From positions 49,932,001 through 49,996,000 of the forward strand of contig NC_071671.1 of assembly GCF_028554725.1 (NCBI RefSeq): a stretch of DNA of 64,000 nt. Direction: 5' to 3'. The notes beneath the pieces were generated by a model. The model was not told where the DNA came from and did not search any database. It was given only the letters and a program-made list of their open reading frames with translations. Within the stretch, counting starts at the first letter, position 1. Every line of letters starts with the position of its first letter. This document shows positions 13,711 to 26,500 of this stretch, in pieces. Position numbers and translations under genes: made by a program. The DNA is from Zeugodacus cucurbitae. Lineage: Eukaryota; Arthropoda; Insecta; Diptera; Tephritidae.

Positions 13711-15337
13711 CTGAAAGGAATTTAAATTGCATTTTTATTAGTACAACCGAGAAGACAGTAAATAATACATTAAAAATATTTGTTGTAGTGTGGTTTTCGT
13801 ATTATTATTTCCAAATAAATAGGTTTGTTCAAAAAATTACACTCCACTTTCTTTTGATTCAAATTGCAATATTCAATATACCGGATATAATTATTCTTCT
13901 CTGGGTCCCATTTCACAGAAATACAGGTGTATTTGTAAAATAGAAACGTTAATATATAATTGTTAGATTAAAATAGTATATAAATAAAGTATATGTACAT
14001 TTGTGTTCCCTTAAGTAAGTCTACAATTGCAGCCACTTAAGCACACTCGGATGTTTAAAGTCGGCGCAGCGAAAAAAATATACACATTTTCGGCTTTTTA
14101 TCAGTGCCGAGTTACAAGCAGAGATCTCATAAATAACCTGTTTAATCACAAAATTTAAGTTTGCAAAGCATAGAACAAAACCAAAAATTATGTATACTTG
14201 CGTACACACGTGTAAATAAATATACATTTATGTATATATTTGTAGATATGTAATTGCATCGATAAAAGAAAGCTGTAACATTTTTTAGATTCATGCTATA
14301 CACATATTATATTATTAACTTTTTTGACGAAATGAATATTATTAACAATTCGAAGAACTGTCCGCCTAATTTAACCGCCTAGGAATAAATTATCAGCATA
14401 CGTGCTTCATACTTAACCTACTAAACTTTACAGAGATTGTAAAGCAATCAAACGACGCGTCGAATATGCAAAGACGTGATAGCACAGCAATATTAATTAT
14501 TAAAATTGTTCCACTGCTCGTTATTATTTTATATTTACTTATTACCAACATTGAACTTACGTAAAATGTTAATGCTGAATAAAAAAATAGGGAAAATTTT
14601 CTGTATACGCGAATGAAAAGAACAAATTTCCAAAATGGCGGCGATGCTACGCACAACTTAAAATATTTTCACATTATATACTTACATATACTAAAAAAAA
14701 ATGTTAATACAATTATGCACTTTACACTCACCGTTAACAAATTCAAAAAATTTATATTATTTTGTTGAAATTCTTCCACAAAAATATAATATTTTACTCA
14801 AAACTCACACAGTAAATTAAAAATGACTGTACGCGTTCACAGAACAACCAGATTTGACACAAAAGCTTACCGTGCTGCCATCATTTAAATTAATTTATAG
14901 TGCCACCTTTCTAGTAAAAAATTTCAAGTGCTGCCACCTATTATCTCAGCGAAAGGTTGCCAGACAAACACATTTTTAAGATTTTTATTAACGCATTGTA
15001 GACAGTTAGGCTTAATAAACAGAACATTTAAAAACATTAAAATAATTCAAATATTTATTTGTTTTTAAAATTTGTATGGCAATTCCTGATTAAATTGAAT
15101 ATGTTTGAATAGATTTTTTTTAAATGTAAATAATGCATTTATTGAAATGAGTCCAATATTTGTTGCGCCACTGTAATTTAGCAAAAATTTATAAATCTTT
15201 TACGCCAAGTTTGGCAACGCTATTTATCGGTCAATCGCCTTCATTTTAATTATTTGTATTTTTAATGTGTTTATTTTATAAATAGTTTGACGAAAAGTGC
15301 TCATGTCTACGAAGGGCGTATAATTATCAAAGTAACA
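13711..15337. promoter_or_regulatory. Divergent intergenic region between nito (-) and the GT92 gene (+)
   Basis: No coding region is supported. The two genes are transcribed away from each other, so both promoters should lie here. The segment 14820-15240 has three similar T/GCTGCCA or TTGCCAGAC motifs (around 14870, 14930 and 14957) and one GGCAACG (15212). These could be shared promoter elements or chance; I see no clear TATA box. Confidence 0.4.
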
Positions 15338-16633
15338 ATGCGTAAATACCATCAGCTTTTATTAGTTATAATTTCTTGTATTAGCATAATTGTCTTGCTC
15401 ACGTACAAGAGCGAAAATTCACGTTTAAAAGATGTGCTAAGTGCAGTGCACTTCTTTAGTCGCAAGGATGCGGATGAATTACGATTATTGAATAATTTTA
15501 CTGCAGTGGATGAAGATATCATCAATTTTAATCGACCATTGCCAGTTTGGCAATTGGTGGGAGACTCGTTTTATGCATACGCCTCATACTATCAACGCAA
15601 TGAACTTGTGTCTTCCGGCAGTGAAGTTCTAACACTTGTAACCGGAAAGACGGGAGCAGTAGTGAATTTTCTCTGTAAAGCACATTATGATGACGGACGC
15701 ATTATACAAGGAAAATTTCGATTTCAACACTTGAATCAAGATGATAAAACCTCTACGGCATTTACAAATTATATATTTTATTGCCGCCTTAAAAGTGATT
15801 TGAAAGAACCAAATAACATTATTTATACCGATCTGACCGGTGATGGCAGCAGTACGGGTCATCAGTTACGTTTACGTTTTGTAAAAAGTACACAAGGTAG
15901 CAATGTACCACAAACGCAATTAGCTATTTGTCTGGATTTGGCCTCATTTAATATGAGCAGTAGTTTTGGCCAAAATTATATGAATTTATTAGAATTCTTT
16001 ATACATCATTATGTTGTTGGTGTCAAACAGTTCATCGTTTACAACGGTGATGAACTAACCGAAATACTGCTGCAAAAGCTAATGAAACATAAAAATATAC
16101 ATATACATTTGCTGCCTTTCAATTTTCCATTTGCAAACAACAAGAGCAATACAACGAATTTCCGTGAAATTGTTAAAACAGATTGTCTACTACGTAGCAT
16201 GCACAAAGCGAAATTCGTAACATTGCTAGAACCAAATGAATTTTTCTTTCCAAATGCCAAATTAAGTGCAGAAAATTCAGTAATATATTCATTAAATTCC
16301 CAAAGTGCCGCTGATACAATACATCAATTGCAAACTTACTCAGTCTGTTATGCTGATAAAAAGCATGATTTACTCACAAATAGTAGTTTTTATGACCCTG
16401 AAGTGGTGCAACCACACACGATAAATATTTTGAGGCCCGTGGTGCCTACGCTATCTTCTCCGAAAAGTGGTGTGAATGAAGTGGTCCCCTCATTGGCTTT
16501 TGCACATCGATACACCGACTGCGTACATGTCGGAAATGATGGCTTACACATGTGGCAAAACTCTTTGCGTCAAGATTTCATGAATAACTTGCTTGCATTT
16601 AGAAAAGAAGTAAGAGAATTAATTTATAATTAA
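15338..16633 (+). CDS. Glycosyltransferase family 92-like (DUF23) type II membrane protein
   Basis: Single-exon frame of 431 aa. I start at the ATG at 15338 (context AACA-ATG). The open frame continues upstream only to a TTG at 15287 and has no other ATG in frame. Residues 1-24 form a short basic tail and one hydrophobic segment (QLLLVIISCISIIVLLTY), a type II signal-anchor expected in the Golgi. Residues about 217-236 (LLEFFIHHYVVGVKQFIVYN) match the hallmark of GT92 enzymes, which transfer galactose to glycans. Several N-glycosylation sequons (NFT, NMS, NKS, NTT) are present. At the place where GT92 enzymes usually carry an acidic D-x-D-E-F metal site, residues 297-305 read LEPNEFFFP: the final Glu-Phe is kept but the Asp residues are not. 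The enzyme may be divergent or catalytically altered. It converges tail-to-tail with p47; AATAAA lies at 16805-16810. Confidence 0.8.
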   Translation: MRKYHQLLLVIISCISIIVLLTYKSENSRLKDVLSAVHFFSRKDADELRLLNNFTAVDEDIINFNRPLPVWQLVGDSFYAYASYYQRNELVSSGSEVLTLVTGKTGAVVNFLCKAHYDDGRIIQGKFRFQHLNQDDKTSTAFTNYIFYCRLKSDLKEPNNIIYTDLTGDGSSTGHQLRLRFVKSTQGSNVPQTQLAICLDLASFNMSSSFGQNYMNLLEFFIHHYVVGVKQFIVYNGDELTEILLQKLMKHKNIHIHLLPFNFPFANNKSNTTNFREIVKTDCLLRSMHKAKFVTLLEPNEFFFPNAKLSAENSVIYSLNSQSAADTIHQLQTYSVCYADKKHDLLTNSSFYDPEVVQPHTINILRPVVPTLSSPKSGVNEVVPSLAFAHRYTDCVHVGNDGLHMWQNSLRQDFMNNLLAFRKEVRELIYN

Positions 16634-16926
16634 GCTAGTGACACAAATTAATGTATTTAGACTTTTAGTCAATTTCGACTGCGTTATGAACGATTAGCAA
16701 CATTGAGTATGCCATTATTTTTAGAAATATATATATTAATGAAAATATTTCAAGAGCAATGTTATCTTCCTTAGTATATAAGTTGTGTATGCGTAATTTT
16801 AACGAATAAATACTCACAAACACATCTATGTATTTCATATTAATTGCATTTTATTACATTAATGTTATTTGTTATTAATAAGTTGAAAAAAATTGTATTC
16901 AGCGGATATATGTAAATGTATACAAT
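16634..16926. other. Shared 3' region of convergent GT92 gene and p47
   Basis: 293 bp separate the two stop codons. A plus-strand AATAAA at 16805-16810 and a minus-strand AATAAA (TTTATT at about 16850) suggest that the two 3' UTRs overlap or nearly touch. Confidence 0.5.
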
Positions 16927-18445
16927 TCAATTCAGTCGCTGCAAAATTGACGCATTTTTTAGACCAGCTAATTCAATCGTTGCTGCTTCATCCGTTAGTT
17001 CACGGGTTGGAAATGATGACACTAACCGAAAATTACCCTCCGCATATTGTGGTCTGGCGCTATATAGCATAAAATATAATTTTAATATTTCAATTTATAT
17101 AAGTGCTGCATTTCTTACTTCATTATATAGCGACGTATATCAGCAACTGTGTGGTTAAGATTGAACTGTGCAGTTAATCGGGAACCATCGGCCAAGCGTA
17201 TCTGTAATGTTGTTGTTGGCTGAGAAGAATCAACCTTAAGTTTGTCTTTAGCAGCATTTTCATCCTCTTTGACATTAACAGCTGTTGTTTGTTTTGCACT
17301 ATTGGGAGCTGGTACCGTTGCTGCTGCTACTCCTGCGCCTTCAACATTTGGTGTGGGACTAAAATATTAAATATGTAATTATAGGCTAGCTTTACACAAC
17401 AACACAATAAATTTTTTACCTTCCCAGTGTGTGTCCGGATCCTTTAAATTTAGGTGGTACAGTTTTCCTTTTGTAATCCTCATGACGGTGATCCTCCACA
17501 TCAACATTAACCACCCATCCCATTTCGAATAATTCATGCGGTATTTCGCTGCATAAATCATATAAGTACTTCTACTTTGGTATTCGAAAAAATATATATA
17601 TATATATTTACCCGCGCATCACAGTTTCTAAGAACTCTTTATTTTCGGGATCATCATATAGACGTAGTTCACCATCATCAATAGAAAAGCCTTGGCTCCA
17701 CAATTTCAACACAACAATAGGTCGCTTCTCTCCCGTTGCATTGGCATCGTCCTGCTGCGTGGCTACGACGGAATGGTCTGTATCGGTCATGCCCAAACGT
17801 ACACCTTGACCCCACTGTACAGCACCAGATGTTGATGGGCCAGCTGAAGTACTAGCAGATTCTCCGGTATTGTGTTCTTGTGCCATACGAAACATGTCAG
17901 TTAACTGTTCACGGAAATTCTTACGTTTCGGTGGTCCTAAAACTTGCTGCCCTGAACGTTCGGAGCCACCAGCATAAAAGGCTTGCCCCTCTTCTTCATT
18001 AGAAGTACGCTTTGTCATATCATTTAGTGTTGCTACTCTGATGATATTAGATGTATAAATATATTTATACAAAAAACATATATTCATTATTTCATATTTA
18101 CTTTGGCTTATCTGAACTTTTCTTGGTAAAACTTTCGGCGACACCGGTTTCGGAACGTACACGACCAGTTGAATTTGTAGGTGCTGGTTCAACATTTGCT
18201 CCGCCTGAATTTCGTTCGGTTTCATGTTCTTCAGTACCACCCTCTCCATCAACTTGATTACCAAGGAAATTAGAAAGTGCGTCCTGAAATTACATATCTA
18301 TGCAATAAAGCCGGATGGAAAAAAAAATTGTATGCAATCTCACCTCTAGCGACCAATTGGAACTGGCTAAATAGAATCTGGCGACATTTTCATCTCCACC
18401 GCTTATTTCAATAAATTGTGCGATCAATTCATCGTTATTAGACAT
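16927..18445 (-). CDS. p47: p47 / NSFL1 cofactor (UBA-SEP-UBX adaptor of p97/VCP)
   Basis: Six exons on the minus strand: 18445-18344, 18283-18102, 18037-17612, 17548-17420, 17358-17119 and 17053-16927. All have GT-AG borders; 1206 nt gives 401 aa. Residues 1-44 form the UBA-like domain (ELIAQFIEISGGDENVARFY). Around 96-130 lies the p47 signature ATLNDMTKR ... EEEGQAFYAGGSERSGQQV. The SEP domain spans about 199-262 (RPIVVLKLWSQGFSIDDGEL, then GEIPHELFEMGW). The UBX domain spans about 327-401 (TLQIRLADGSRLTAQF), with a VSSFPTRELTD segment carrying the FP-x-R loop that contacts p97. p47 links the p97 ATPase to Golgi and ER membrane reassembly through monoubiquitin and syntaxin-5 recognition. 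Length is close to the family's usual 370-410 aa. No breaks were seen. Confidence 0.95.
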
Positions 18446-20527
18446 ATTTTTAACATTCAAATATTATTTTTCTCTCGTAACTCAGAATTCGCGAACTAAA
18501 ACAATGATTTCACAGATTTAATACAAAATCAATTGAAGGTTGCCAGACTGCAAATACTGCGAGATGCCATATTTTATAAAATTTAAACGTCAAAAATTTA
18601 ACATCAGCTGTTTTCGATAGCATATTTAAATAAATGTGTTATTTTCTTTATGTTAAAGCATGTACGGCGAAAACAAATATATTTTCGCATATAAATATCG
18701 TTGAGTATTTCTTTTCTATTATTAATTCAAAATTAATAAAAATAAAACATTCGATATTTGTCCTTATTTATTATCGATATCGTACTATTTAACCACACTA
18801 GAGAAGAGTATCCGCCATTCATATTTTTATTCACCATGAAAAATTCAGAAATGCCCCTATTCCGGTTTTGAAGAACTCTCTGTCAGCGGATACGTGCAAC
18901 CGGAACGTCCGGGATCTAAAATTGTTTTAAGTTAATCAGTGCTTTGGCTTATTACTATTGTGGTAAAATATATTTAGAGACTGTGTAAATCAGCAAAACT
19001 GTTTTTTTATATTTAATAATGGCGTTGTTGCGTATGAGCATCCAAACATAACCTATGTAAGTGAAAAATTAAAGTATTGCTAATTATTTTCGTGCTCGTC
19101 GCAAAAAATGTTTTATGGATTCATATTTTTAGTCAATCTACTGTATTTTTCCAAAGTAAGTACTATTGTATATTTATTTATTACATTTTGGAATTTTTTC
19201 TTGTATAATAAAATGTCTACCTCGCCATTTTGTCAAAAGAGCTTGACTTGGCTTGACAAAGCACTTCTCGTACACTCTTTTGCCGTCATTACTTCCTTAT
19301 AGCGTTTTCTTTTCTTCAACATTATACAAATGCAGCATTACTTCTTTGAATGTGTTCCATTTTTACATGATAAAAGAACAAAAAAATTTCATCCTCGTCA
19401 GCTCTCACTCACAAATAGATAACCTGAGTACAGGGTAGAATAAATGCAACATTTTTTTGAGAAAAGAAAACGCACACACTACACTGATTTTTTATCTTCA
19501 ACACTACCGGCCATATTATATTTGAATTTTGTGATATTAAAATAAAATTCGTTCGTATTGTATTAATATCAAGTTTCCGTCATAATGTTCATACTTAGCC
19601 GATCACCATATTGTTGCAAATATCAAAGAAAAATACAGAGCGAAACATAAATTTACATTCAGTTTTATTACATTTAAAATAACTTTACATATTTAAATAC
19701 ATATATAATATTAAATAACATTTTTAGAAATACATATATTTAAGTCATCACCCTGCTTATATATTTCACGTTCAGCATTTATTGGTTATAGATAAATTTG
19801 TGTTTGTTTTGTGAAAGAATATTCCTATCATTTCTTATCGTAATCACTCTGCAAAAGGATAAGCATTTATAAAATCATATGTATAAAATACAATTTATTC
19901 AAATTTACGTTTAAAACAAATGTGTATACGTTTTATGTATGATGCACCGACAAATACTATTAAATAATTATCTTAAAGCGTGTTAGTTATTAACAACATT
20001 ATTATCATTATTAATTGGGATTGTTTTTGAAAAAAATGCATTTATGTATGTACTTAAATATAAAGCAAGTTTTATTCAAACTAATAATTATTCATGAAAA
20101 ATTACAACTACAAGTGCAAATAATATTGTTGAGCCGAAGAGCATTCAAAAAGTAATATCTATGTACATGTAACAAACACTGACACCACAACGATGAGTTG
20201 CTGATCGCCATAAGACATAAGTGTATACAATATAAACCCCTCAATGCTTGTGTGGTGGACGCGGTGACAATCACTATAACGATCAATAGACGTCAAACAA
20301 GCGATTTTAGCGTGAAAATAATTTTCCCTTTAATGTGTTGATAATTTTCATTTTTTTTTAAATTATTTCATATTCCATAAAGATGTGATGTGTATGAGCG
20401 TGTATGCAAATCATTTCATTAACCATACATTTTGTGATGTGTAGTGTTTTAGTGTTTCGCCAAAATGAAATAAATAAAATTGCAATTAGTACCACAATTA
20501 AATAAGTGAAATTTACAATTTAAACGT
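18446..20527. other. Intergenic, p47 promoter side and Aldh-III 3' flank
   Basis: No gene is supported. The left part should hold the p47 promoter and the right part the Aldh-III 3' UTR. A minus-strand open frame at 20092-20286 reads as AT-rich non-coding DNA and may be 3' UTR; it could also be an alternative C-terminus reached from the CAG|GTAACA site inside the last Aldh-III exon. Confidence 0.4.
18772..18779. promoter_or_regulatory. DRE (DREF-binding) site TATCGATA
   Basis: Perfect 8-bp palindrome TATCGATA about 330 bp upstream of the p47 start codon. DREF sites are typical of housekeeping promoters in flies, which fits p47. The position is consistent with a p47 core-promoter element, but the transcription start is not known. 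Confidence 0.5.
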
Positions 20528-23500
20528 TTATTTGAGTATAACTGCTGTTACCTGCAAATAATGGGTGAAGAGCACGGTGAGACCAATACCCAAACCAACC
20601 GCCAATAGATGTGACAGATACAACTTGGGGAATGGGCGACGTTTGCGCAGCAGAAAACCTAATAACGACGATTTGCGATCTGAGTAAGGTGGATAACGAC
20701 CACTGAAATGGAAAAAAAGTGTTACTGTAATTTTTAAAACAATTATAAACAAATGCAAACTTACGACGCCAGCAGTTCGCCTAACGGATGCAGATCCTTG
20801 CCAAGACAGGATTTCTTATGCGTGAATGTTTCAAAACCATATTTACCATGATAGCGTCCCATACCGCTGGATCCGACACCGCCAAATGGCAAAGTGTCAA
20901 CTTTTATAGGAAACAAATTTTTATTAGAATGTTTAGAAATTTTGTTAGTTAAGAAAGAAGAAGCAATAGCATTCAAGTAAAATAAGCAAAGCTAAAAAAA
21001 AAATAATTTATTAAAATATTTAATATAAAACAAATCGTGACTAAGCAAAAGGAATTTATTAAGCAAGCAAATAAATTAATGAATTCAAATTTATAGTTAA
21101 AACGATTTAAAAAAATATTTTAGCATGCAAAATTTTGAAAAGGCTCGGTATTTTTTATATAATATTATATAATTTAAAATTTAAGAAAGCAAGTATACCA
21201 TAATAATGTTTAAGTTTCTTTTAGCCAATCAAAATTAGAGCTTTAGTAAAAGAAAACGTAAAGCAGAAGAAAAGAATATGTATTTAGAAAATTTAAAAAG
21301 TACAGCTGGTAAAATATAATAAAGCATACTAAAAACTATGTGTTATAAACTAAATAAATATAATATTAAAATAGAAATATTCAATAATTCAATATTAAAC
21401 ATATTATTACTGTGTTATTCCTCTTCGGTTAATTTACCATGAAATAGTTAAATATTTCGACATTATTAGTAAAAGCATTAGTTCAAGTGTTAATAATTTA
21501 TATATTCAAATAATTTTTTTAGTATTTTTTGAAAACTTTAAAGGAATTTAAAATTCCTTGACCAATTACGTTGGTTTTCAACAAATGTACGATCAAAAAC
21601 AAATTTAGACATATTGCTGCAAGTGCAATTAGAAAATGTGCGAGATAAATTAAATTCAAAATTAAGTGCAAAAAACTGAAAATTGTGTGCAAATATTAAG
21701 CAGAAAAATTAAAAAAGTAACAAATTTTCATTTTAATGTGTAAACTCATAATTGACATAAATAGAATATGTGCACAGTGTTGCACGTAAATACCTCCACA
21801 GTGCATAATGGTCTCATTGCTGCAAAATCCGCCGCTGGTTGTGTTTTGTCTAAATTCTTTAACTACTTTCGAATTTTTGGAGAAAACGTAGACCACTAAA
21901 GGCTTCTCCCTATTTTACAAGAAGTCATATTTTTAGCGTTAAATACGGCATCAACAACAACAAAAGTATACATACAGAAAAGTTTAATTAAGTGAGTACA
22001 TACAATCTGATTTGTTTGTGTACGGATGAGAATGCTAATGAAAAATTTCTATTAAACTGTTCGAAAATTGCAATGCACATAAGTAGATGTGTAGATTTAT
22101 GAAGTAAATAAAATTATAGGACGTACACAAATAAGAGTAGTTTGTTTTTGATACAATTACTATTTGAATAAAAAATTAATAGAAATAAAATATAATTTTA
22201 TTAAAGATTTTATATAATTCGTAGTGATTCAATATGTAAATTAATACTAAAAATTAGCTTTAAAAATTGATTTCTTTCAAAATTGCTGGAGGGATATCTA
22301 AAGCCAATTTTTATAGCATTACTAGCGCTCCAATAGAGACTTGGCAAACAAATTACATTTTTTTTTTCAAATACGTTCACTTAGATACTTAGTTTCACAA
22401 ATTTAGTAGCACCAACTCCACTTTAGTTTATTTAGATTTTGTCATAACAATAATAATAATAATTTGTTGCTAAACACAAGCATACACGCCATTTCACCCA
22501 AGCACCAGATACATACATACATACATATAAACCTAGTTAAAACAGTACCGTATAATGACAGTAGGAATAGAAATATATATTTACAAAAGGTTTTGCATTA
22601 TTTTAATTATAGCACATATTATAGAGTACACGCCAACACCACTTTGTCTTTGGAAATGCATTTAGCTGTACAAAATTAATAGGGAACAAATAAAAACGGG
22701 CAACTCAACAGTTGACATTGACTGATACACAATCAATGCCCGTGTGCGGGTAGAGACACAGTTAAGGGAGTCGTTTCGTAGCTTTTATTACGGTTTCTTG
22801 TTTCAGCTTTTCATATACAAGTCTTCGCTTACCAGCATAATGCATTATAGTGTCGTTCATACACATTCCGCCCGATTGGATGTCGCGTTTAAATAAATTT
22901 TGTACCTCAGCCTCCGCTGTGAATATATACGCGCAAAGTGGTGCTTCTCTGTGTACGTTTGAATGTCAATTTGTGTGTGATATGGTGTGTATTTTTTTTA
23001 ATTTTTAATTTTTTTTTCGGACGTACACATATGTGGGTGGAGACAATTTTTTTTTTTTTGGACGATGCGGAAACAAATGAATATAATAAACAATTAATAA
23101 ATGAAAATAAAATGAAAAATGTTACATTTAAGTAGAAATTCGGTTTTAACCAAATATAAATTTGAAATATCGCAAACCCAATCACATTATGGTTTCTTAA
23201 TAGAGTCAGTTAGCAATTTTGCTCTCTACAATTTGTTAATTGACTTAATTAAAGGATTTTCTGAAACTTATAGCAGACAAACTATTTCAGTTTGATTTTT
23301 ATAACAAAAAAAAAAAAAATTACGAGCAATTTTAATTTTTACAATTATACATTGCCTACAATTAGGCGTCTTGCGTTTCCCAAAGCAAAAAAAAATGTAA
23401 ATAAATAGAATATAGTGGTTTCAAAATATTTTTATTTGTTTAATTAAGTTTTAAAAAATATGTTTATCTATTGATACAAAACAAAAATATTTAAATTTTA

Positions 23501-26500
23501 AATAAACTAAAAAACATAATAATTGGTACAGAATTACTTTAATTTTTTGATTATTAATTTTGAAATGTTGAATAAATTCGGAAGGAAATTGGTAATATAC
23601 ATAAATTCCATAATATTTTCTCAATTGAATATCAATATGCCGGCCATGATTATTGCCACTTTTAATGCCAAGCACTTAAAAATATCTTTCAAAGTAGATT
23701 GGGTGTGCGATAAGAATGCACAGTATACAGTACAGTACAAATGTCGAAGTTTAAGTGTAATCATAAAGCGATACACAAATCTTTGTGCTATTACACAACA
23801 TCATTTATAAACATACTGAATTGTTTGGGCTTATCTTTTTGCCTGGAAATGTTTGCTTACCTGGAATTGATGAATTTGATTGCATCGTAGGCATTTTCCA
23901 CTGTGAATATGGGCAAAAGTGGGCCGAAAATCTCCTCTTGCATAATAGGATCATCAGCTTTGATGTCGGTTAATATTGTGGGCTCAATAAAACGTTCCGA
24001 AGCATCATAATTACCACCAACGGCAACTTTGCCGCTTTTCATGAGACCGAGCAGGCGTCTGAAATTTCAATAATTTAGTATACCAAACAAAAAAAATTGG
24101 TAAGGGTAATATTTACTGGAAATTATTATGATTGATAATACGACTGAGATCTGGACTGCTCTTGATATCCTCGCCATACCACTCTTTGAGCACGTCCTTT
24201 GCTTCGGCAATGAATTTCTCTTGTATTTCCTTCGAGCACAGCACATAATCGGGCGCTATACACGTTTGACCGCAATTGATCAGTTTGCCCCAGAGTATGC
24301 GTTTTACAGCTGTACGCAGTTCAACGGATTTATCAATATAACAGGGACTTTTACCACCCAATTCGAGTGTTACCGGCGTTAGGTATTTATTGGCAGCAGC
24401 GTGTATAATTTTGCCAACTCTTGTGGAGCCTGTGTAGAAGATGTAATCGAAGCGTTGCTTGAGCAATTCAGCTGTTTCAGTTGGACCACCGCTCACAACT
24501 GGGTAACAGTCCTATTGGCATAATTTTCTTTTTAAATTAATATATAAAAACCAATATTTTTATTTCATAAACCTACATTATCCAAATATTTCGGCACCAT
24601 TTCCGTAACGAATTTGGCGCAATTAGTGGATATTTCACTTGGTTTGATCACAACACAGTTACCAGCAGCTATGGCCGCAGCAACGGGCACAAGCAACAGT
24701 TGTAGTGGGTAATTCCAAGCGCCAATAACCAGGACCACACCATAGGGATCATTGAAAATTTGCACATCGTCCAGCAGATTCACCAATGATTTTTCTGGCT
24801 GTTAAGAAATTGCATATTACTACAAGAGAATAAATGGCTACTATGTAATACACACCGTTTCGGGTTTAACCCAATCTCCCAAATTGTATAAAATGTGTTT
24901 AATATCGTTTTTAAGAAACTCCGTTTCAACTACCAAACTTTCTTGCTTGGGTCGCCGCAAATCGGCATCTAGTGCGCTAATCATTTCATTTTCGTGCTCC
25001 TCATACATTTTCAAGAGGTTCTCCAATTGTTTTCGTCTGGAATTGAAAGAAGTTAAATAAAGTTAGCAAAAAAATAATATAAATAAGTGAAAAGTTTAAA
25101 AAAAATTCTAAAATAATACAAAATTAAAATAAATATATTTAAAAAATATATTTAATGGTGTAAAGTTCCTCTGTTCCCTATATAATCATTTATATTCTAT
25201 TCGGACTCTTTCCAAATTCGATCTAAAAATAGAATGATGGCTCGATAAATTCTTTCGAAAATTGACTGTAAAAAATGGTCATAAATTTTAGAACGTTCCA
25301 CAATTAATGTTTTTATTGGTTAACCAATAACCAAAATATATTCGGGTATCGAAAGCTTTTCCCAGACTCATTTTCATATAATGAACTGAGTAAACCCAGG
25401 TCATGCCTTTGTCCATAATTTTTGCTAAGAAATACTGAAAATCGTGTATTTTACGGTAGAAACCATTCCTGCAAGTGATTGCAAATGGAACTATACTGAC
25501 CGGACTTCGGATGCGGCAGACTTTCGACAAGCACTGAACGTCATTCACAGAGGAGCCATTAATTGACTCCCTCCCCGTGAATGGCGTACTTGGAGATAAA
25601 ACATCACTAATTGCAGACGCAGAGTTGGAGCTGCCTCGCGCAACTTCGTTCTGGATATTGTAGCCGTTTAAACTCCTATTTATCCAGACTGAACCCCGAC
25701 ATACCTAATAAATGTCCTGTATACAAAGTGTCCCAGCATGTTACTATTCACCTCTTTGCATGCCCCCTAAACCACACTCTTCTAATACACATTTCCAATT
25801 AGTTTAGGCTTACCGGCTCAGGTAACTTTGGGCAAACGACACAACAACAACATATGTAGATCTACGAGGTGGCTTTACTGACACCTATTATATTTCAACT
25901 AGCATTTTTTGGGGTGGAAACAAATAAAAAATAACAAACCTAAACGATTTTCAAATGCTAAAAATAGTGAAATAACCTTTAGACGACAACTCAAACTTTC
26001 CGCATTAAAATTATATTTTTAAACAATCGCTATAATTAACTAATTATCTACATTGCAATTTGAGCAGTACCTACTAATTTTTTTTTCGGGCTGAAACGAG
26101 TTTTTTTATACATACATACATACATACATATTTATATGAATTTATTTGAATTAAAAAAAAAAAAAGTTGTGCATAGTAAATTTTTGTGCTCCCGAAAATA
26201 CCTTATTTTGAACTTGCATGCCCTCACACAATGTGTCATATGCACATATGTACATACATAAATACACATATACGGTAAGCATATGCAAGCGCGATTTTGG
26301 GCAATATAACTCATAGCTTGAAGATTAACAAAAGCAAAAGGAAATCAGCAGCGCATTTAAATGACGCGGCTGGAAAAAAATAAATAAGCAGTGTGAAATA
26401 CATACATACATATGCACATGGAGACAACTATATGTATTTGCATTCTTAACAAAAAAAGTATGCATACATATGTATGTATGTATTTTATTTGAAAACGGTA

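Noticed and set aside
15287..15337. Upstream start of the GT92 protein
   Set aside because: The codon at 15287 is TTG. The first ATG, with good context and directly before the membrane anchor, is at 15338.
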